The translations under genes were made by a program, and so were the position numbers. The notes under the pieces were generated by a model that was not told the origin of the DNA, ran no database searches, and saw only the letters and a list, made by a program, of their open reading frames with translations. This document shows, one piece after another, positions 8,617 through 17,736 of a stretch of DNA of 64,000 nt. Position 1 is the stretch's first letter; each line of letters starts with the position of its first letter. The stretch lies in NCBI GenBank assembly GCA_033283175.1, contig JAWMQM010000002.1:1-64000 (forward strand), written 5' to 3'. The stretch is from Pseudomaricurvus sp033283175. GTDB lineage: Bacteria; Pseudomonadota; Gammaproteobacteria; Pseudomonadales; Cellvibrionaceae.

Positions 8617-9918
8617 TCAGTCAATCAGGCCGCTAACCCGTGGCAACCACTCGCTCAGGTCCGGGAACAGGATAACCAGCAGCAAAGTAAAGAGCATGGC
8701 TGCGTACATGGGCAGCAGTGGCTTGAGTACCGATTCCACCCGGGTTTTGGCGATGCTGCAGCCGACGAACAGCACGCTGCCTACCGGCGGGGTACAAAGG
8801 CCGACTGATAAATTCAACACCATCATAATGCCGAAGTGCAGGGGTGAAATGCCCAGCGATTCGGCGATCGGCAAAAAGATGGGCGTAAAGATCAGGATAG
8901 CCGGCGTCATATCCATAAAGGTGCCCACCAGCAGCAGTACAATGTTGATCAGCAGTAAAATCATCAGCGGGTTATCGCTGAGGCCGATTAACAGTTCACT
9001 GACGGACTGCGGAATATTTTCGTAGGCGAGCATCCACGACATGGCGGTGGAGGTAGCGATGAGCAGCAGTACCACGGCACTGGTTTCGGCGGTCTTGATC
9101 ATCAGCGCCGGTAACTCTTTGGGTTTTACCTCCCGGTAGACTCCCACCGCCAGGATCAGCGAGTAGAGCACCGCAATGGCACTGGCTTCGGTGGCGGTAA
9201 ATACACCACCGATAATGCCGCCGATGACAATCACCACCAGCAGCAGGCTGGGGATGGCGTCCAGCAGCTTTGGCATTGCCTGGCGCAGGGGAATGCGGCC
9301 GGAGCGGGGGAAACCGGCCCGGGAGGAGTAGACCATGGCGATGGCCATCAGGGACAGGGCCAGCAGGATGCCCGGGACATAGCCGGCAATAAACAGGGCG
9401 GCAATGGAGACACTGCCACTGGCCAGCGAATAGATAATCAGCACGTTGCTGGGGGGAATCAGCAGGCCGGTGGTGGAGGAGGTGATGGTCAGTGCGGCGT
9501 TGAAGTTGCGATTGTAGCCATCCTTCTCCATCGCCGGGATCATAAAGCCACCAATCGCCGAGGTGGCCGCCACCGCAGAGCCCGAGATGGAACCGAACAG
9601 GGTGCAGGAGATCACATTCACCAGTCCCAGGCCGCCAGGCAGAGTCCCCACCAGCACCTTGGCAAATTCAATCAGCCGGCGGGCGATGCCGCCCTGGCCC
9701 ATCAGGATGCCGGACATAATAAAGAGCGGGACTGCCAGCAGGGCAAAGCTGTCGAGGCCGCCGGCCATGCGCTGGGCAACCGTCGTGGCGGCGGCGGTAA
9801 ATTCGATGCTGGCCAGCATGGCCACAAACGTGGCGGCGCCAATACAGATGGCCACCGGGACCCGCATCAGCAGCAGTAGCAGGAAAGAGAGAATCAGTAA
9901 CAGGCCGGAAAATTCCAT
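8617..9918 (-). CDS. dctM: TRAP transporter large permease (DctM)
   Basis: A 433-residue, roughly 12-helix membrane protein of the DctM family. Motifs include LFIMSGILMGQGGIARRL, the strongly conserved FGSISGSAVAATSAIGG and the C-terminal LCTPPVGSVLFVGC. It forms the sodium-driven transport channel with DctQ and receives substrate from DctP. It is the last gene of a dctP-dctQ-dctM operon, 12 bases after dctQ. The setting beside glucuronate catabolic genes suggests a hexuronate as substrate; this is inference. Confidence 0.93.
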   Translation of the reverse strand: MEFSGLLLILSFLLLLLMRVPVAICIGAATFVAMLASIEFTAAATTVAQRMAGGLDSFALLAVPLFIMSGILMGQGGIARRLIEFAKVLVGTLPGGLGLVNVISCTLFGSISGSAVAATSAIGGFMIPAMEKDGYNRNFNAALTITSSTTGLLIPPSNVLIIYSLASGSVSIAALFIAGYVPGILLALSLMAIAMVYSSRAGFPRSGRIPLRQAMPKLLDAIPSLLLVVIVIGGIIGGVFTATEASAIAVLYSLILAVGVYREVKPKELPALMIKTAETSAVVLLLIATSTAMSWMLAYENIPQSVSELLIGLSDNPLMILLLINIVLLLVGTFMDMTPAILIFTPIFLPIAESLGISPLHFGIMMVLNLSVGLCTPPVGSVLFVGCSIAKTRVESVLKPLLPMYAAMLFTLLLVILFPDLSEWLPRVSGLID

Positions 9919-9930
9919 GGTGTGTTCCGT

Positions 9931-10410
9931 TTATTCGGCGCGAAGCTTGGGCTGGAAAAGCTGGGCAAGGCTGTATATCGCAATCATCAGCCCGCTTACT
10001 GGCAGGGCCAGGTAAACGTAGCCAACGGGGATGCCCAGCGAGGCGGAGGTCTGCTTCAGTGCCAGCGTCAGCAGAACCAGTTGGCTGCCGCCGTAGACCA
10101 TAACTACCAGTGCAAACAGCACCACTACCACCAGCGCCAGGTTGGTGACGATGGCCTGGCTGGTGCCACGCAGCTTGCGGGTGAGGATATCGATACCGAT
10201 GTGGGCGTGGGTGCGGTAGGCGTAGCTGCCACCAAACAGGCCCAGCCAGATCAGCAGGAAGCGCGCCAGCTCCTCGGTCCACGAGCTGGGGCTGCCCAGC
10301 AGGAAACGGGTGGCCACCTGCCACAGGACATTGAGTACCATGGTGGATACGATCAGGATCAGCAGGCCCTTGAGCAGCTGGTCGGTGTGGTGCAGGAGTC
10401 GTTGCAGCAT
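9931..10410 (-). CDS. dctQ: TRAP transporter small permease (DctQ)
   Basis: A 159-residue membrane protein with four predicted helices, of the DctQ family. The conserved regions are RFLLGSPSSWTEELARFLLI and HIGIDILTRKL. It pairs with DctM as the small membrane subunit. Its ATG overlaps the dctP stop by one base (TGATG), showing translational coupling. Confidence 0.92.
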   Translation of the reverse strand: MLQRLLHHTDQLLKGLLILIVSTMVLNVLWQVATRFLLGSPSSWTEELARFLLIWLGLFGGSYAYRTHAHIGIDILTRKLRGTSQAIVTNLALVVVVLFALVVMVYGGSQLVLLTLALKQTSASLGIPVGYVYLALPVSGLMIAIYSLAQLFQPKLRAE

Positions 10411-11402
10411 CAGGGAAGGCTCCGGATGGCCTGGATCATGGCGCCAACAGAGGTGCCGTCGTATTCCGCCAGCATGGGCTGTACCTTGCGGCGGAATGCG
10501 GCTTTGTCAGGGTGGACAATGGTGACGCCGTCGGCGGTGAGTTGTTGCAGGGCGCGTTCAGTTTCCTCCTGCCACAGTTTACGCTGATAGTGGCTGGACT
10601 CTTCCGCCGCCTGTTGTAACCAGCCTTGCTGGTGGGGAGAGAGGCGATTCCAGATGGGGCGGCTGATCAGCAGGATGTCGGGCACATAGGTGTGCTCATC
10701 CAGGCTCAGGTAGCGGGCGACCTCGTAATGCTTGGAGAGATAAAAGCTGGGGGGGTTGTTCTCGGCACCATCCACCACACCCTGCTGCAGGGCGGTGTAG
10801 AGTTCGCCCCAGTCCACCGGTGTGCCGGAGCCGCCCAAGGTGTTGATCATGGCCACTGAAGTGATGCTCTGCTGCACGCGAATCTTCAGGCCACTGAGGT
10901 CTTCCGGGGTCTGAATTGGCTTGTCGATGGTATAGAAGCTGCGGCTGCCAGCGTCGTAGTAGGCCAGCCCGCGCAGGCGCACGGCCTCGCCACTGCTGAG
11001 CAGGTCGCGGCCTACGTTGCTCTCCAGTGCATGCCAGAAGTGTTCGTGGTCGCGGAAGATATAAGGCAGGCTGAACAGCTTGAAAGCGGGCACGAAGCCT
11101 TCCATCGGACTGGCAGACGCTTTGGTCATGGCCAGGCTGCCAATCTGCAGCAATTCGATCAACTCGCGCTCTTCACCCAATTGCCCGCCGGGGTAGATGT
11201 CCATACGCAGGTGACCGTCGGATATCTCTTCCAGGCGCTTGGCCATATAGACCATGGCCTTATGGGTGGGGTGGTTCTGATCCAGCCCGTGGGCCAGCTT
11301 GAGGACGGAGTATTTCTCCTGTCCACCGCAGGCGCAGAGGGTGGTGAGCAGAACGGCGACAAGGCAGGTTCGCAGCCGCAGAAGCAGTGACAGTGGTTTC
11401 AT
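10410..11402 (-). CDS. dctP: TRAP transporter solute-binding protein (DctP family), lipoprotein
   Basis: A 330-residue periplasmic binding protein. The N-terminus has two arginines, a hydrophobic core and a lipobox ending LTTLCAC-GG, so it is predicted to be a lipoprotein rather than a free periplasmic protein. The DctP fold is clear: LAHGLDQNHPTHKAM, YPGGQLGEERELIELLQIG, GLKIRVQQS (the carboxylate-binding arginine strand) and the VDGAENNPPSFY region. It is the first gene of the TRAP operon and is divergent from uxaC. The ligand is likely an acidic sugar such as D-glucuronate, judged by context. Confidence 0.92.
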   Translation of the reverse strand: MKPLSLLLRLRTCLVAVLLTTLCACGGQEKYSVLKLAHGLDQNHPTHKAMVYMAKRLEEISDGHLRMDIYPGGQLGEERELIELLQIGSLAMTKASASPMEGFVPAFKLFSLPYIFRDHEHFWHALESNVGRDLLSSGEAVRLRGLAYYDAGSRSFYTIDKPIQTPEDLSGLKIRVQQSITSVAMINTLGGSGTPVDWGELYTALQQGVVDGAENNPPSFYLSKHYEVARYLSLDEHTYVPDILLISRPIWNRLSPHQQGWLQQAAEESSHYQRKLWQEETERALQQLTADGVTIVHPDKAAFRRKVQPMLAEYDGTSVGAMIQAIRSLP

Positions 11403-11428
11403 GGCGAGCCGTAGGTTGGCAATCTATT

Positions 11429-11473
11429 GTTTTTAGTGAACGTGTTTTTAGTGAATGTGTTTTTAGTGAATAT
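11429..11473. repeat. Three tandem 15-bp repeats between dctP and uxaC
   Basis: Three head-to-tail copies of GTTTTTAGTGAAYGT with a period of exactly 15 bases; the third copy diverges at its last bases. They lie 26-70 bases upstream of the dctP start and about 170 upstream of uxaC. The spacing of about 1.5 helical turns does not put successive copies on the same DNA face. They could be regulator sites or a slippage-prone tract. Confidence 0.7.
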
Positions 11474-11528
11474 TATGCAGTTCGGTTCCGCTACTTATGT
11501 CATGTGCTTGCGGCAATTGCCGGCTATC

Positions 11529-11580
11529 TTGACTGTTATAGCGCAGGCTGTGAGAATAGCATCAAATTGGCCTTACCACT
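11529..11580 (+). promoter_or_regulatory. Candidate uxaC promoter with GntR-type operator at the start point
   Basis: TTGACT (11529-11534) and GAGAAT (11552-11557) are spaced 17 bases and would start transcription near 11564. Directly there lies AATTGG-CCTT-ACCACT (11565-11580), an imperfect palindrome with TGG-N5-CCA. It resembles the FadR-subfamily site pattern (AACTGGTCNGACCAGTT, about 12 of 16 bases). An operator at +1 fits repression by the nearby GntR protein. The sequence is seen; promoter activity and binding are inferred. Confidence 0.45.
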
Positions 11581-11641
11581 ATACCGATTTCCGGTGTAAG
11601 GGGAGCAGGGCACTTAGTAAGAGTAGAGAGTGCAGAGAGTT

Positions 11642-13063
11642 ATGACGCAAAAGATTGCCCTAAACTTGCATCCCGATCGACTGTTTCCCGCCGATAGCAC
11701 CACCCGGGGTATTGCCCGTGAGCTGTATCAGGCTGTGTCCGGGTTACCGATTATCAGTCCTCACGGCCACACGGACCCGCGCTGGTTTGCCGGCAATCAG
11801 CCCTTTGAAAATGCCGCTGAGCTGCTTATCAAGCCCGACCACTATCTGTTACGTATGCTCTACAGCCAGGGAATTCCGCTGATGGCATTGGGCATTGGTG
11901 GCAACGAGGCTGGTGCGGTGGAGACCGACCCCGAGGTTATCTGGCAGCGTTTCGCCGACCATTATTATCTGTTTCGTGGTACTCCCAGCCGACTGTGGCT
12001 GGATCACGTCTTTGCCGAGGTGTTTGGTATTGATGAGGTGCTCACCAGTGCTACCGCCGGCGACTATTATCAGCACATCAACCGGGCCCTGGCCAGCGAT
12101 GAATTTCGTCCCCGGGCGCTGTTTGAACGTTTCAATATCGAACTGCTGGCCACCACCGAGGGGCCACTGGACGACTTGCGCTATCACCGCCAGATCCGCG
12201 AGAGCGGCTGGCAGGGCAGGGTGATTACTACCTTCCGGCCCGACCCGGTGCTGGATCCCCAGTACGAGGGCTTTGTGGGCAATGTGCAAGAGCTGGGTCG
12301 CCTGACCGGCGAATCGGTGGAGACTTTCGATGGCTATCTGCGGGCGTTGTTTGCGCGCAGGGCCTTTTTTAAAGCCAACGGTGCAACCGCGACCGATCAC
12401 GGTCACCCGAGTGCGGCTACGGCGGACCTGTCCCGGGAAGACTGTGAGCAGCTCTACCAGCTGGTGATGAGCGGACACGCCAACGCAGCCCAGTCCGAGT
12501 TGTTCCGTGCCCAGATGTTGACGGAGATGGCGGGTATGAGTCTGGAGGACGGTCTGGTCATGCAGATCCATCCAGGCGTGTTCCGCAACCACAACCCACA
12601 GCTGTTTACCCAATTTGGTCGTGATAAGGGCGCTGACATTCCTCTGCAAACGGAATACGTGAACGCCCTGCATCCGTTGCTCAGCAAGTACGGCAACAAT
12701 CCGGAGTTGACCATTATCGTATTTACCCTGGATGAGACCTCCTACAGCCGCGAACTGGCACCCCTGGCGGGTCACTATCCGGCACTGAAAGTGGGTCCCG
12801 CCTGGTGGTTCCACGACAGCCCCGAGGGGATGCGCCGCTATCGCGAGCAAATTACCGAGACGGCTGGCTTCTACAACACCGTCGGTTTTAACGACGATAC
12901 CCGTGCGTTTCTCTCCATTCCGGCACGTCACGATGTGGCCCGGCGTATGGATTGTGCGTTCCTTGCGCAGCTGGTGGCAGAGCATCGACTGACTGAGCAG
13001 GAAGCGGTGGAAACCGCTGTTGACCTTGCCTACAACCTGGCCCGGACCGCGTACAAATTATGA
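11642..13063 (+). CDS. uxaC: Glucuronate isomerase
   Basis: Converts D-glucuronate to D-fructuronate (and D-galacturonate to D-tagaturonate) in the cytosol. It has 473 residues, the usual size for the family, and an amidohydrolase-type metal-binding TIM barrel. Near the N-terminus is PIISPHGHTDPRWF, whose histidines bind metal. Further motifs are WLDHVFAEVFGI, ITTFRPDPVLD, VMQIHPGVFRNHN and VGFNDDTRAFLSIPARHD. The ATG at 11642 is preferred to an in-frame GTG at 11630. It is the first gene of the uxaC-uxuB-kdgK-uxuA operon and overlaps uxuB by ATGA. Confidence 0.95.
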   Translation: MTQKIALNLHPDRLFPADSTTRGIARELYQAVSGLPIISPHGHTDPRWFAGNQPFENAAELLIKPDHYLLRMLYSQGIPLMALGIGGNEAGAVETDPEVIWQRFADHYYLFRGTPSRLWLDHVFAEVFGIDEVLTSATAGDYYQHINRALASDEFRPRALFERFNIELLATTEGPLDDLRYHRQIRESGWQGRVITTFRPDPVLDPQYEGFVGNVQELGRLTGESVETFDGYLRALFARRAFFKANGATATDHGHPSAATADLSREDCEQLYQLVMSGHANAAQSELFRAQMLTEMAGMSLEDGLVMQIHPGVFRNHNPQLFTQFGRDKGADIPLQTEYVNALHPLLSKYGNNPELTIIVFTLDETSYSRELAPLAGHYPALKVGPAWWFHDSPEGMRRYREQITETAGFYNTVGFNDDTRAFLSIPARHDVARRMDCAFLAQLVAEHRLTEQEAVETAVDLAYNLARTAYKL

Positions 13064-14568
13064 GTGACCCTACACCCGTGAATCGGCTGCACAATGGTGT
13101 GCTTGAGGCGCTGCCCGCTGCTGTGCAGCTGCCATCCTATGATCGCCGTAACCTGCAGCCCGGTATTGTGCACCTGGGGGTGGGGGCGTTTCACCGTGCT
13201 CACCAGGCCTGGTATACCGAACAACTGCTTAATCGCAGTGGTGGCGACTGGGGCATCATCGGAGCCAGCATGCGCAGCGCGGATGTGGCGCAGCAGCTTA
13301 ACCCACAGGATGGTCTCTATACCCTGATTGAAAAAAGCGAAGCCAACGGTTTTCAGGTCATCGGCTGCCTGCAGCGTGTCATTGTGGCGCCGCAGGCACC
13401 TGATGAGCTGGTGGAGGCCATAGCATCGCCTGCCACTAAAGTGGTTACCCTCACAATCACAGAGAAAGGCTACTGCCACGATCCGGCCAACGGGGAGTTG
13501 TTGCAGAACCATCCTGCGATCGAAGCTGAATTGGCCGATGGGCTGGCCACGCCGCGCACGGCCATTGGCTTTCTGGTGGCCGGCCTGCGCCGCCGCCGGG
13601 AGCAGGGGCTGCCGGGTATCACGCTGTTAAGCTGTGACAACCTGCCGCACAACGGTCGGGTGTTGGGCTCGGTAGTGATGGCGTTGGCTGCGCGGGTCGA
13701 TGCCGGTCTGGCGGAGTGGATTGCCGGTCAGGTGACCTTTCCCTGTTCCATGGTGGACCGGATTGTACCCGCCAGCACAGCGGCTGATCGTCAGTTGGCC
13801 GAGGAGTCGTTGGGTGTGCAGGACGAGGGCGTGGTAAGTACCGAGCCGTTCAGCCAGTGGGTGATCGAAAATAATTTTGCCACGGCAGCACCGGACTGGG
13901 GTTCGGTGGGTGCGTTGCTGGTGGACGATGTCACCCCCTTCGAAATGATCAAGCTGCGTTTGCTCAATGGCAGTCACTCCCTTATCGCCTACCTGGGTTA
14001 CGTGGCCGGTTACGATTATGTGCACGAGGTGGTGGGCAATGCCGCTATGTTGGCGCTGGTGCGGGCATATATGCAGTCGGTATTGCCGACGCTGACTGTT
14101 CCTGCGGATTTTGATATCGAAGAGTATCAGGAGCAGTTGCTGCGGCGCTTCGCCAACCCGGCGTTGCAACACCGCACGGCACAGATCGCCATGGACGGTT
14201 CACAGAAAATTCCCCAGCGCTGGTTACAGAGTCTGGGGCAGCTGTTGGACAACGGTCAGGATTCGACGCTGTTGGCGTTAGCCATTGCCGGCTGGGTGAA
14301 GTTTCTGGGTGGCCGGCGGGACAGCCGCGACACTTTTGTGGTGGACGATCCCATGGCGGCCGACTTGCAGGCCCGCCTGGACGCAACAGGTGGAGATGCC
14401 GGATTGATTCGCAATGTGATGGCGCAGCGCCAGGTGTTTGGCGACCTGGCCGCACAATACCCTGCCGTCCCCGAACAGGTGACGGCGTTCTATACCCGTC
14501 TTTGCCACGAAGGTAACCAGTCGGTGATCAATGCCTTGGTGGCCACATTGCCGGGTGCTGAGGTCTGA
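13060..14568 (+). CDS. uxuB: D-fructuronate reductase (mannitol dehydrogenase family)
   Basis: Reduces D-fructuronate to D-mannonate with NADH. It has 502 residues of the long-chain mannitol dehydrogenase family: the nucleotide-binding start is IVHLGVGAFHRAHQAW, the central CSMVDRIVPAS is diagnostic, and the catalytic-lysine region is EMIKLRLLNGSHSLIAYLGY. Sequence alone does not separate UxuB from mannitol 2-dehydrogenase, but its place between uxaC and kdgK/uxuA does. Its ATG overlaps the uxaC stop (ATGA), indicating translational coupling. Confidence 0.93.
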   Translation: MSDPTPVNRLHNGVLEALPAAVQLPSYDRRNLQPGIVHLGVGAFHRAHQAWYTEQLLNRSGGDWGIIGASMRSADVAQQLNPQDGLYTLIEKSEANGFQVIGCLQRVIVAPQAPDELVEAIASPATKVVTLTITEKGYCHDPANGELLQNHPAIEAELADGLATPRTAIGFLVAGLRRRREQGLPGITLLSCDNLPHNGRVLGSVVMALAARVDAGLAEWIAGQVTFPCSMVDRIVPASTAADRQLAEESLGVQDEGVVSTEPFSQWVIENNFATAAPDWGSVGALLVDDVTPFEMIKLRLLNGSHSLIAYLGYVAGYDYVHEVVGNAAMLALVRAYMQSVLPTLTVPADFDIEEYQEQLLRRFANPALQHRTAQIAMDGSQKIPQRWLQSLGQLLDNGQDSTLLALAIAGWVKFLGGRRDSRDTFVVDDPMAADLQARLDATGGDAGLIRNVMAQRQVFGDLAAQYPAVPEQVTAFYTRLCHEGNQSVINALVATLPGAEV

Positions 14569-14571
14569 GCC

Positions 14572-15438
14572 ATGCGTATTTTGTGTGCCGGTGAAGTGAT
14601 GGTTGAATTTGCCTCCGGTGACGGGGTGTGGCAGCAGGCTTATGGTGGCGATACCTACAATACTGCGATCTATCTGGCTCGTGCCGGTATGGACGTGGAG
14701 TATATGACGGCGCTGGGTGATGACCACTTCTCCGGTGAAATCCTGGCCGCCCTGGCGCGGGAGCAGGTCAGCACTGCCATGATCCCGCGACTGGCAGGGC
14801 GCCAGCCCGGGCTCTACACCATTCACAACCAGGCAGACGGCGAACGGGAGTTCTGTTATTGGCGCGGTCGCAGCCCTGCGCGGGAGCTGTTTAACGAGCC
14901 GCTGCAGTTGGCGGAAGTGCCGGACATCTTCTATTTTTCCGGTATCACGCTGGCGGTAACCCGCAGCGGGCTGGACAACCTGATAGAGCTGATTGCCGGG
15001 TTGCGGCGCCGTGGCTGCCAAATCGCGTTTGATCCCAATTACCGGCCGCGCTTGTGGTCCGGGGTGGAAGAGGCCCGCGATTGCTATGAGGCAGTTCTCG
15101 GTCACTGTGACCTGGTGCTGCCCACACTGGATGACGAAATCCTGTTGTGGGGTATCGATTCTGCGGAGGCGTGTCGTGACTTTTATCTGCGCCGCGGAGC
15201 CCGCGAGCTGGTGATCAAAGTGCCGGGACCTGCCTGTCAGGTCTGGCTGGGTGACAGTCATTATGTGCAGTCCGCAGAAGCGGTGGACGCGCTGGATACC
15301 ACCGGTGCCGGAGACTCATTCAATGCGGCCTATATCGCCAGTCGCGCCAGTGGTGAGTCCATCCCCACTGCGGTAACACGCGCGCAACAGTTGGCGGCAC
15401 AGGTTGTAATGCATCGGGGCGCCGTTCTGCCCCGGTAG
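14572..15438 (+). CDS. kdgK: 2-dehydro-3-deoxygluconokinase (PfkB family)
   Basis: Phosphorylates 2-keto-3-deoxygluconate to KDPG, the Entner-Doudoroff intermediate. It is a 288-residue PfkB/ribokinase-family protein. The N-terminal motif GGDTYNTAIYLARAG is the sugar-binding signature, and DTTGAGDSFNAAYIA near the end carries the anion hole and catalytic aspartate. CYWRGRSPAREL is typical of KDG kinases. It begins 3 bases after the uxuB stop. No KDPG aldolase (eda) is in the window, so the final split must be encoded elsewhere. Confidence 0.93.
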   Translation: MRILCAGEVMVEFASGDGVWQQAYGGDTYNTAIYLARAGMDVEYMTALGDDHFSGEILAALAREQVSTAMIPRLAGRQPGLYTIHNQADGEREFCYWRGRSPARELFNEPLQLAEVPDIFYFSGITLAVTRSGLDNLIELIAGLRRRGCQIAFDPNYRPRLWSGVEEARDCYEAVLGHCDLVLPTLDDEILLWGIDSAEACRDFYLRRGARELVIKVPGPACQVWLGDSHYVQSAEAVDALDTTGAGDSFNAAYIASRASGESIPTAVTRAQQLAAQVVMHRGAVLPR

Positions 15439-15485
15439 TTCCCTCATATTTTTCAACGATTTTAGGTAAGGCAGGTCTATTAGTT

Positions 15486-16664
15486 ATGCAGGAAACATGG
15501 CGTTGGTTTGGTCCCTCGGATCCGATCTCTCTGCAGCAGGTGGCGCAGGCCGGGGCAACCGGAGTCGTTACCTCGTTGCACCACATCGCCACCGGCGATC
15601 TCTGGCCGCTGGAGGAAATCCTCAAGCGCAAAGCGGAGATCGAGGCCGAGGGGCTTGAGTGGTCCGTGGTAGAGAGTGTCCCCCTGCACAACAACATCAA
15701 GTTGCGCAAAGGCAATTATCTGGAGTTGCTGGATAACTATCGCCAGACGCTTATCAACCTCGGAGAGGCGGGTGTTTATACCGTGTGCTACAACTTTATG
15801 CCGGTGGTGGACTGGACCCGTACCAATCTCAACTATCGCCTGAAGAGTGATGCCCGCGCGTTGCGCTTTGAAATGTCCGACTTCATCGCTTACGACGTCT
15901 TTATGTTGCAGCGTCCCGGTGCCGAAGGAGATTACAGTGAAGAGCAGCTGGCCAAGGCCAGGCTCCGTTTTGACGAGCTGACAGAAGAAGAGCAATCCCT
16001 GCTGGAGCGTAACATCATTGCCGGCCTTCCGGGCGGCGAGGGCTCCTATTCGCGGGAGACCATCCAGCAGGCCATTGCGGAGTTTATTGCACTGGGTACA
16101 GAGGGTTACCGCGAAAACCTCTTCGCTTTCCTGCGGGATATTATCCCTGCGGCAGAGCAGGCTGGTGTGGAGATGTGTATCCATCCCGATGATCCACCCT
16201 TTTCGTTATTTGGGTTGCCGCGGGTGGTGTCTACAGAAGACGACGCCAACGCCATCCTGACCGCTGTGCCCAGCCCCAGTAACGGGCTGACCATGTGTGC
16301 CGGTTCCTTTGGTGCGAGGGGGGATAACGATCTGGTGCGTATGATTCGCCGTTTCGGGGAGCGTATCTATTTTGTCCACCTGCGCAATGTAAAGCGGGAA
16401 GCGGATGGCTCTTTTTACGAGTCGGATCACCTGGATGGCGACAACGATATGATCGGCATCATGAGTGCGCTGCTTGATGAGGAGGGGCGTCGTTCAGAAG
16501 AGGGCGGCCGCCGGATCCCCATGCGGCCTGATCACGGTCATCTGCTGGCGGCAGAGGTCGACAAACCTGGCACTAACCCCGGCTACTCTTACGGCGGAAG
16601 ACTGAAATCCCTGGCAGAACTAAGGGGTGCCTTGCATGTGCTGCAGAGTATGAGGCGGCAATAA
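15486..16664 (+). CDS. uxuA: Mannonate dehydratase
   Basis: Dehydrates D-mannonate to 2-keto-3-deoxygluconate. It is a 392-residue xylose-isomerase-like TIM-barrel enzyme with the family opening MQETWRWFGPSDPISL, the conserved GATGVVTSLHHIATGDLW, the metal-site motif EMCIHPDDPPFSLFGLPRVV, and GLTMCAGSFGARGDNDL and RPDHGHLL near the end. It is the last gene of the uronate operon, 47 bases after kdgK. Metabolically UxuA acts before KdgK, so gene order does not follow pathway order. Confidence 0.95.
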   Translation: MQETWRWFGPSDPISLQQVAQAGATGVVTSLHHIATGDLWPLEEILKRKAEIEAEGLEWSVVESVPLHNNIKLRKGNYLELLDNYRQTLINLGEAGVYTVCYNFMPVVDWTRTNLNYRLKSDARALRFEMSDFIAYDVFMLQRPGAEGDYSEEQLAKARLRFDELTEEEQSLLERNIIAGLPGGEGSYSRETIQQAIAEFIALGTEGYRENLFAFLRDIIPAAEQAGVEMCIHPDDPPFSLFGLPRVVSTEDDANAILTAVPSPSNGLTMCAGSFGARGDNDLVRMIRRFGERIYFVHLRNVKREADGSFYESDHLDGDNDMIGIMSALLDEEGRRSEEGGRRIPMRPDHGHLLAAEVDKPGTNPGYSYGGRLKSLAELRGALHVLQSMRRQ

Positions 16665-17736
16665 GGCATCCATACCTGCCATCGGGTGCAATTGCAGTGT
16701 TTGCCATCGCCACGCTGTAGTGGCCCTGGGCAGGGGTGTAGGGTGTGCCAGAGATCCTCTTCGAAGTGATGGACTCCAGAGCGTCATTAGTCCGGACAAG
16801 TCTGGGGTTGGGATTGGCGGTTAAATCAGGGCGCAAGTCACCGAAGCAGTAACATTGCCCTGTTTTTCCACGACGAACCTGGCCCACCCAACGGTAGTGG
16901 ATGTATCTGTCGTAATTCATAGGGGAAGACCATGTGGGTGAAAGTCCGTTTTAAACTAATTTAACCTTCTGAAAAGTAAAGATTTATTCAGGCTGTGAAA
17001 GTTTTTCAGGATGTCCAAAATTGGGGGGCATGGAAGTGAGCCTGATCAGTTTGTACAATTCATATAGCGACGAGTTATTATTGTTGACCTGTATCCGGTC
17101 GACCATGTAAAGTTCAGCAAAGTCCGGTCTTGCCTGACCCTGAAAGAATCAGCATAAAAACAGGGCGTGAAGACAAACGCTGTTGACCTGAAAGTAATAC
17201 GTATAACTATAAAGTTTTAAAACATTTGGTCTTGTCGGGATTGATCCTGGCAATACAGCCCGCCCAAGAGGGTGGAAAGAAAATACAACAACCTGATTTT
17301 TAATGCGCGATTTGGCAAGAAAGCCACATCTGTTTCGCGTGGTGTTTGTAGTAGGCTGGGCGCTTCTGGAGTCGCGCTATGCATCATCAGCTTGCCCGGC
17401 TACGACGAGGCTGACGCCACCTGACTAACAGGAGATCCTGCAGGTGAGAACGATCAGGCAGTAGATGGCTGTCGCGGCCAAGAAGGAATCAACATAAATA
17501 ACAACAGTTGCCCAAAAGCAACGGATTGCACAAACAGTTTCGGAAAATCAAAAAAGTAATTGATAGCTCGCAATCCCCGCCCTTAGTATGACTGGCGTCA
17601 GGATCAGCAAGCACTGAGATCTGTGTGATCTGAAAACAATAACTGAACGGATAGCATCAGTTGTGTTCAGGTCAGGCAAAAAAGGCAATACCAATAAATA
17701 AAAAGCAAAAAAACTATAAAAAGGAGCATCGATAAC
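16665..17736. other. About 1.07 kb gene-free region upstream of the TonB-dependent receptor
   Basis: No credible protein gene is present; the minus-strand frames at each end are shadows. A candidate sigma-70 promoter, TTGACC (17183-17188) and TATAAA (17208-17213) with 19-base spacing, could drive a roughly 520-base leader for the receptor gene. A strong ribosome-binding site AAAAAGGAGC lies just before the receptor ATG. The second half is A-rich, and no terminator for the uronate operon is recognisable. An sRNA or a structured leader could be hidden here. Confidence 0.4.

Noticed and set aside
11429..11473. Possible CRISPR or short-repeat array
   Set aside because: Direct tandem copies without spacers, and no cas genes in the window.
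16573..16920. A 115-codon minus-strand frame at the end of uxuA
   Set aside because: Overlaps the certain uxuA 3' end and has no recognisable content.
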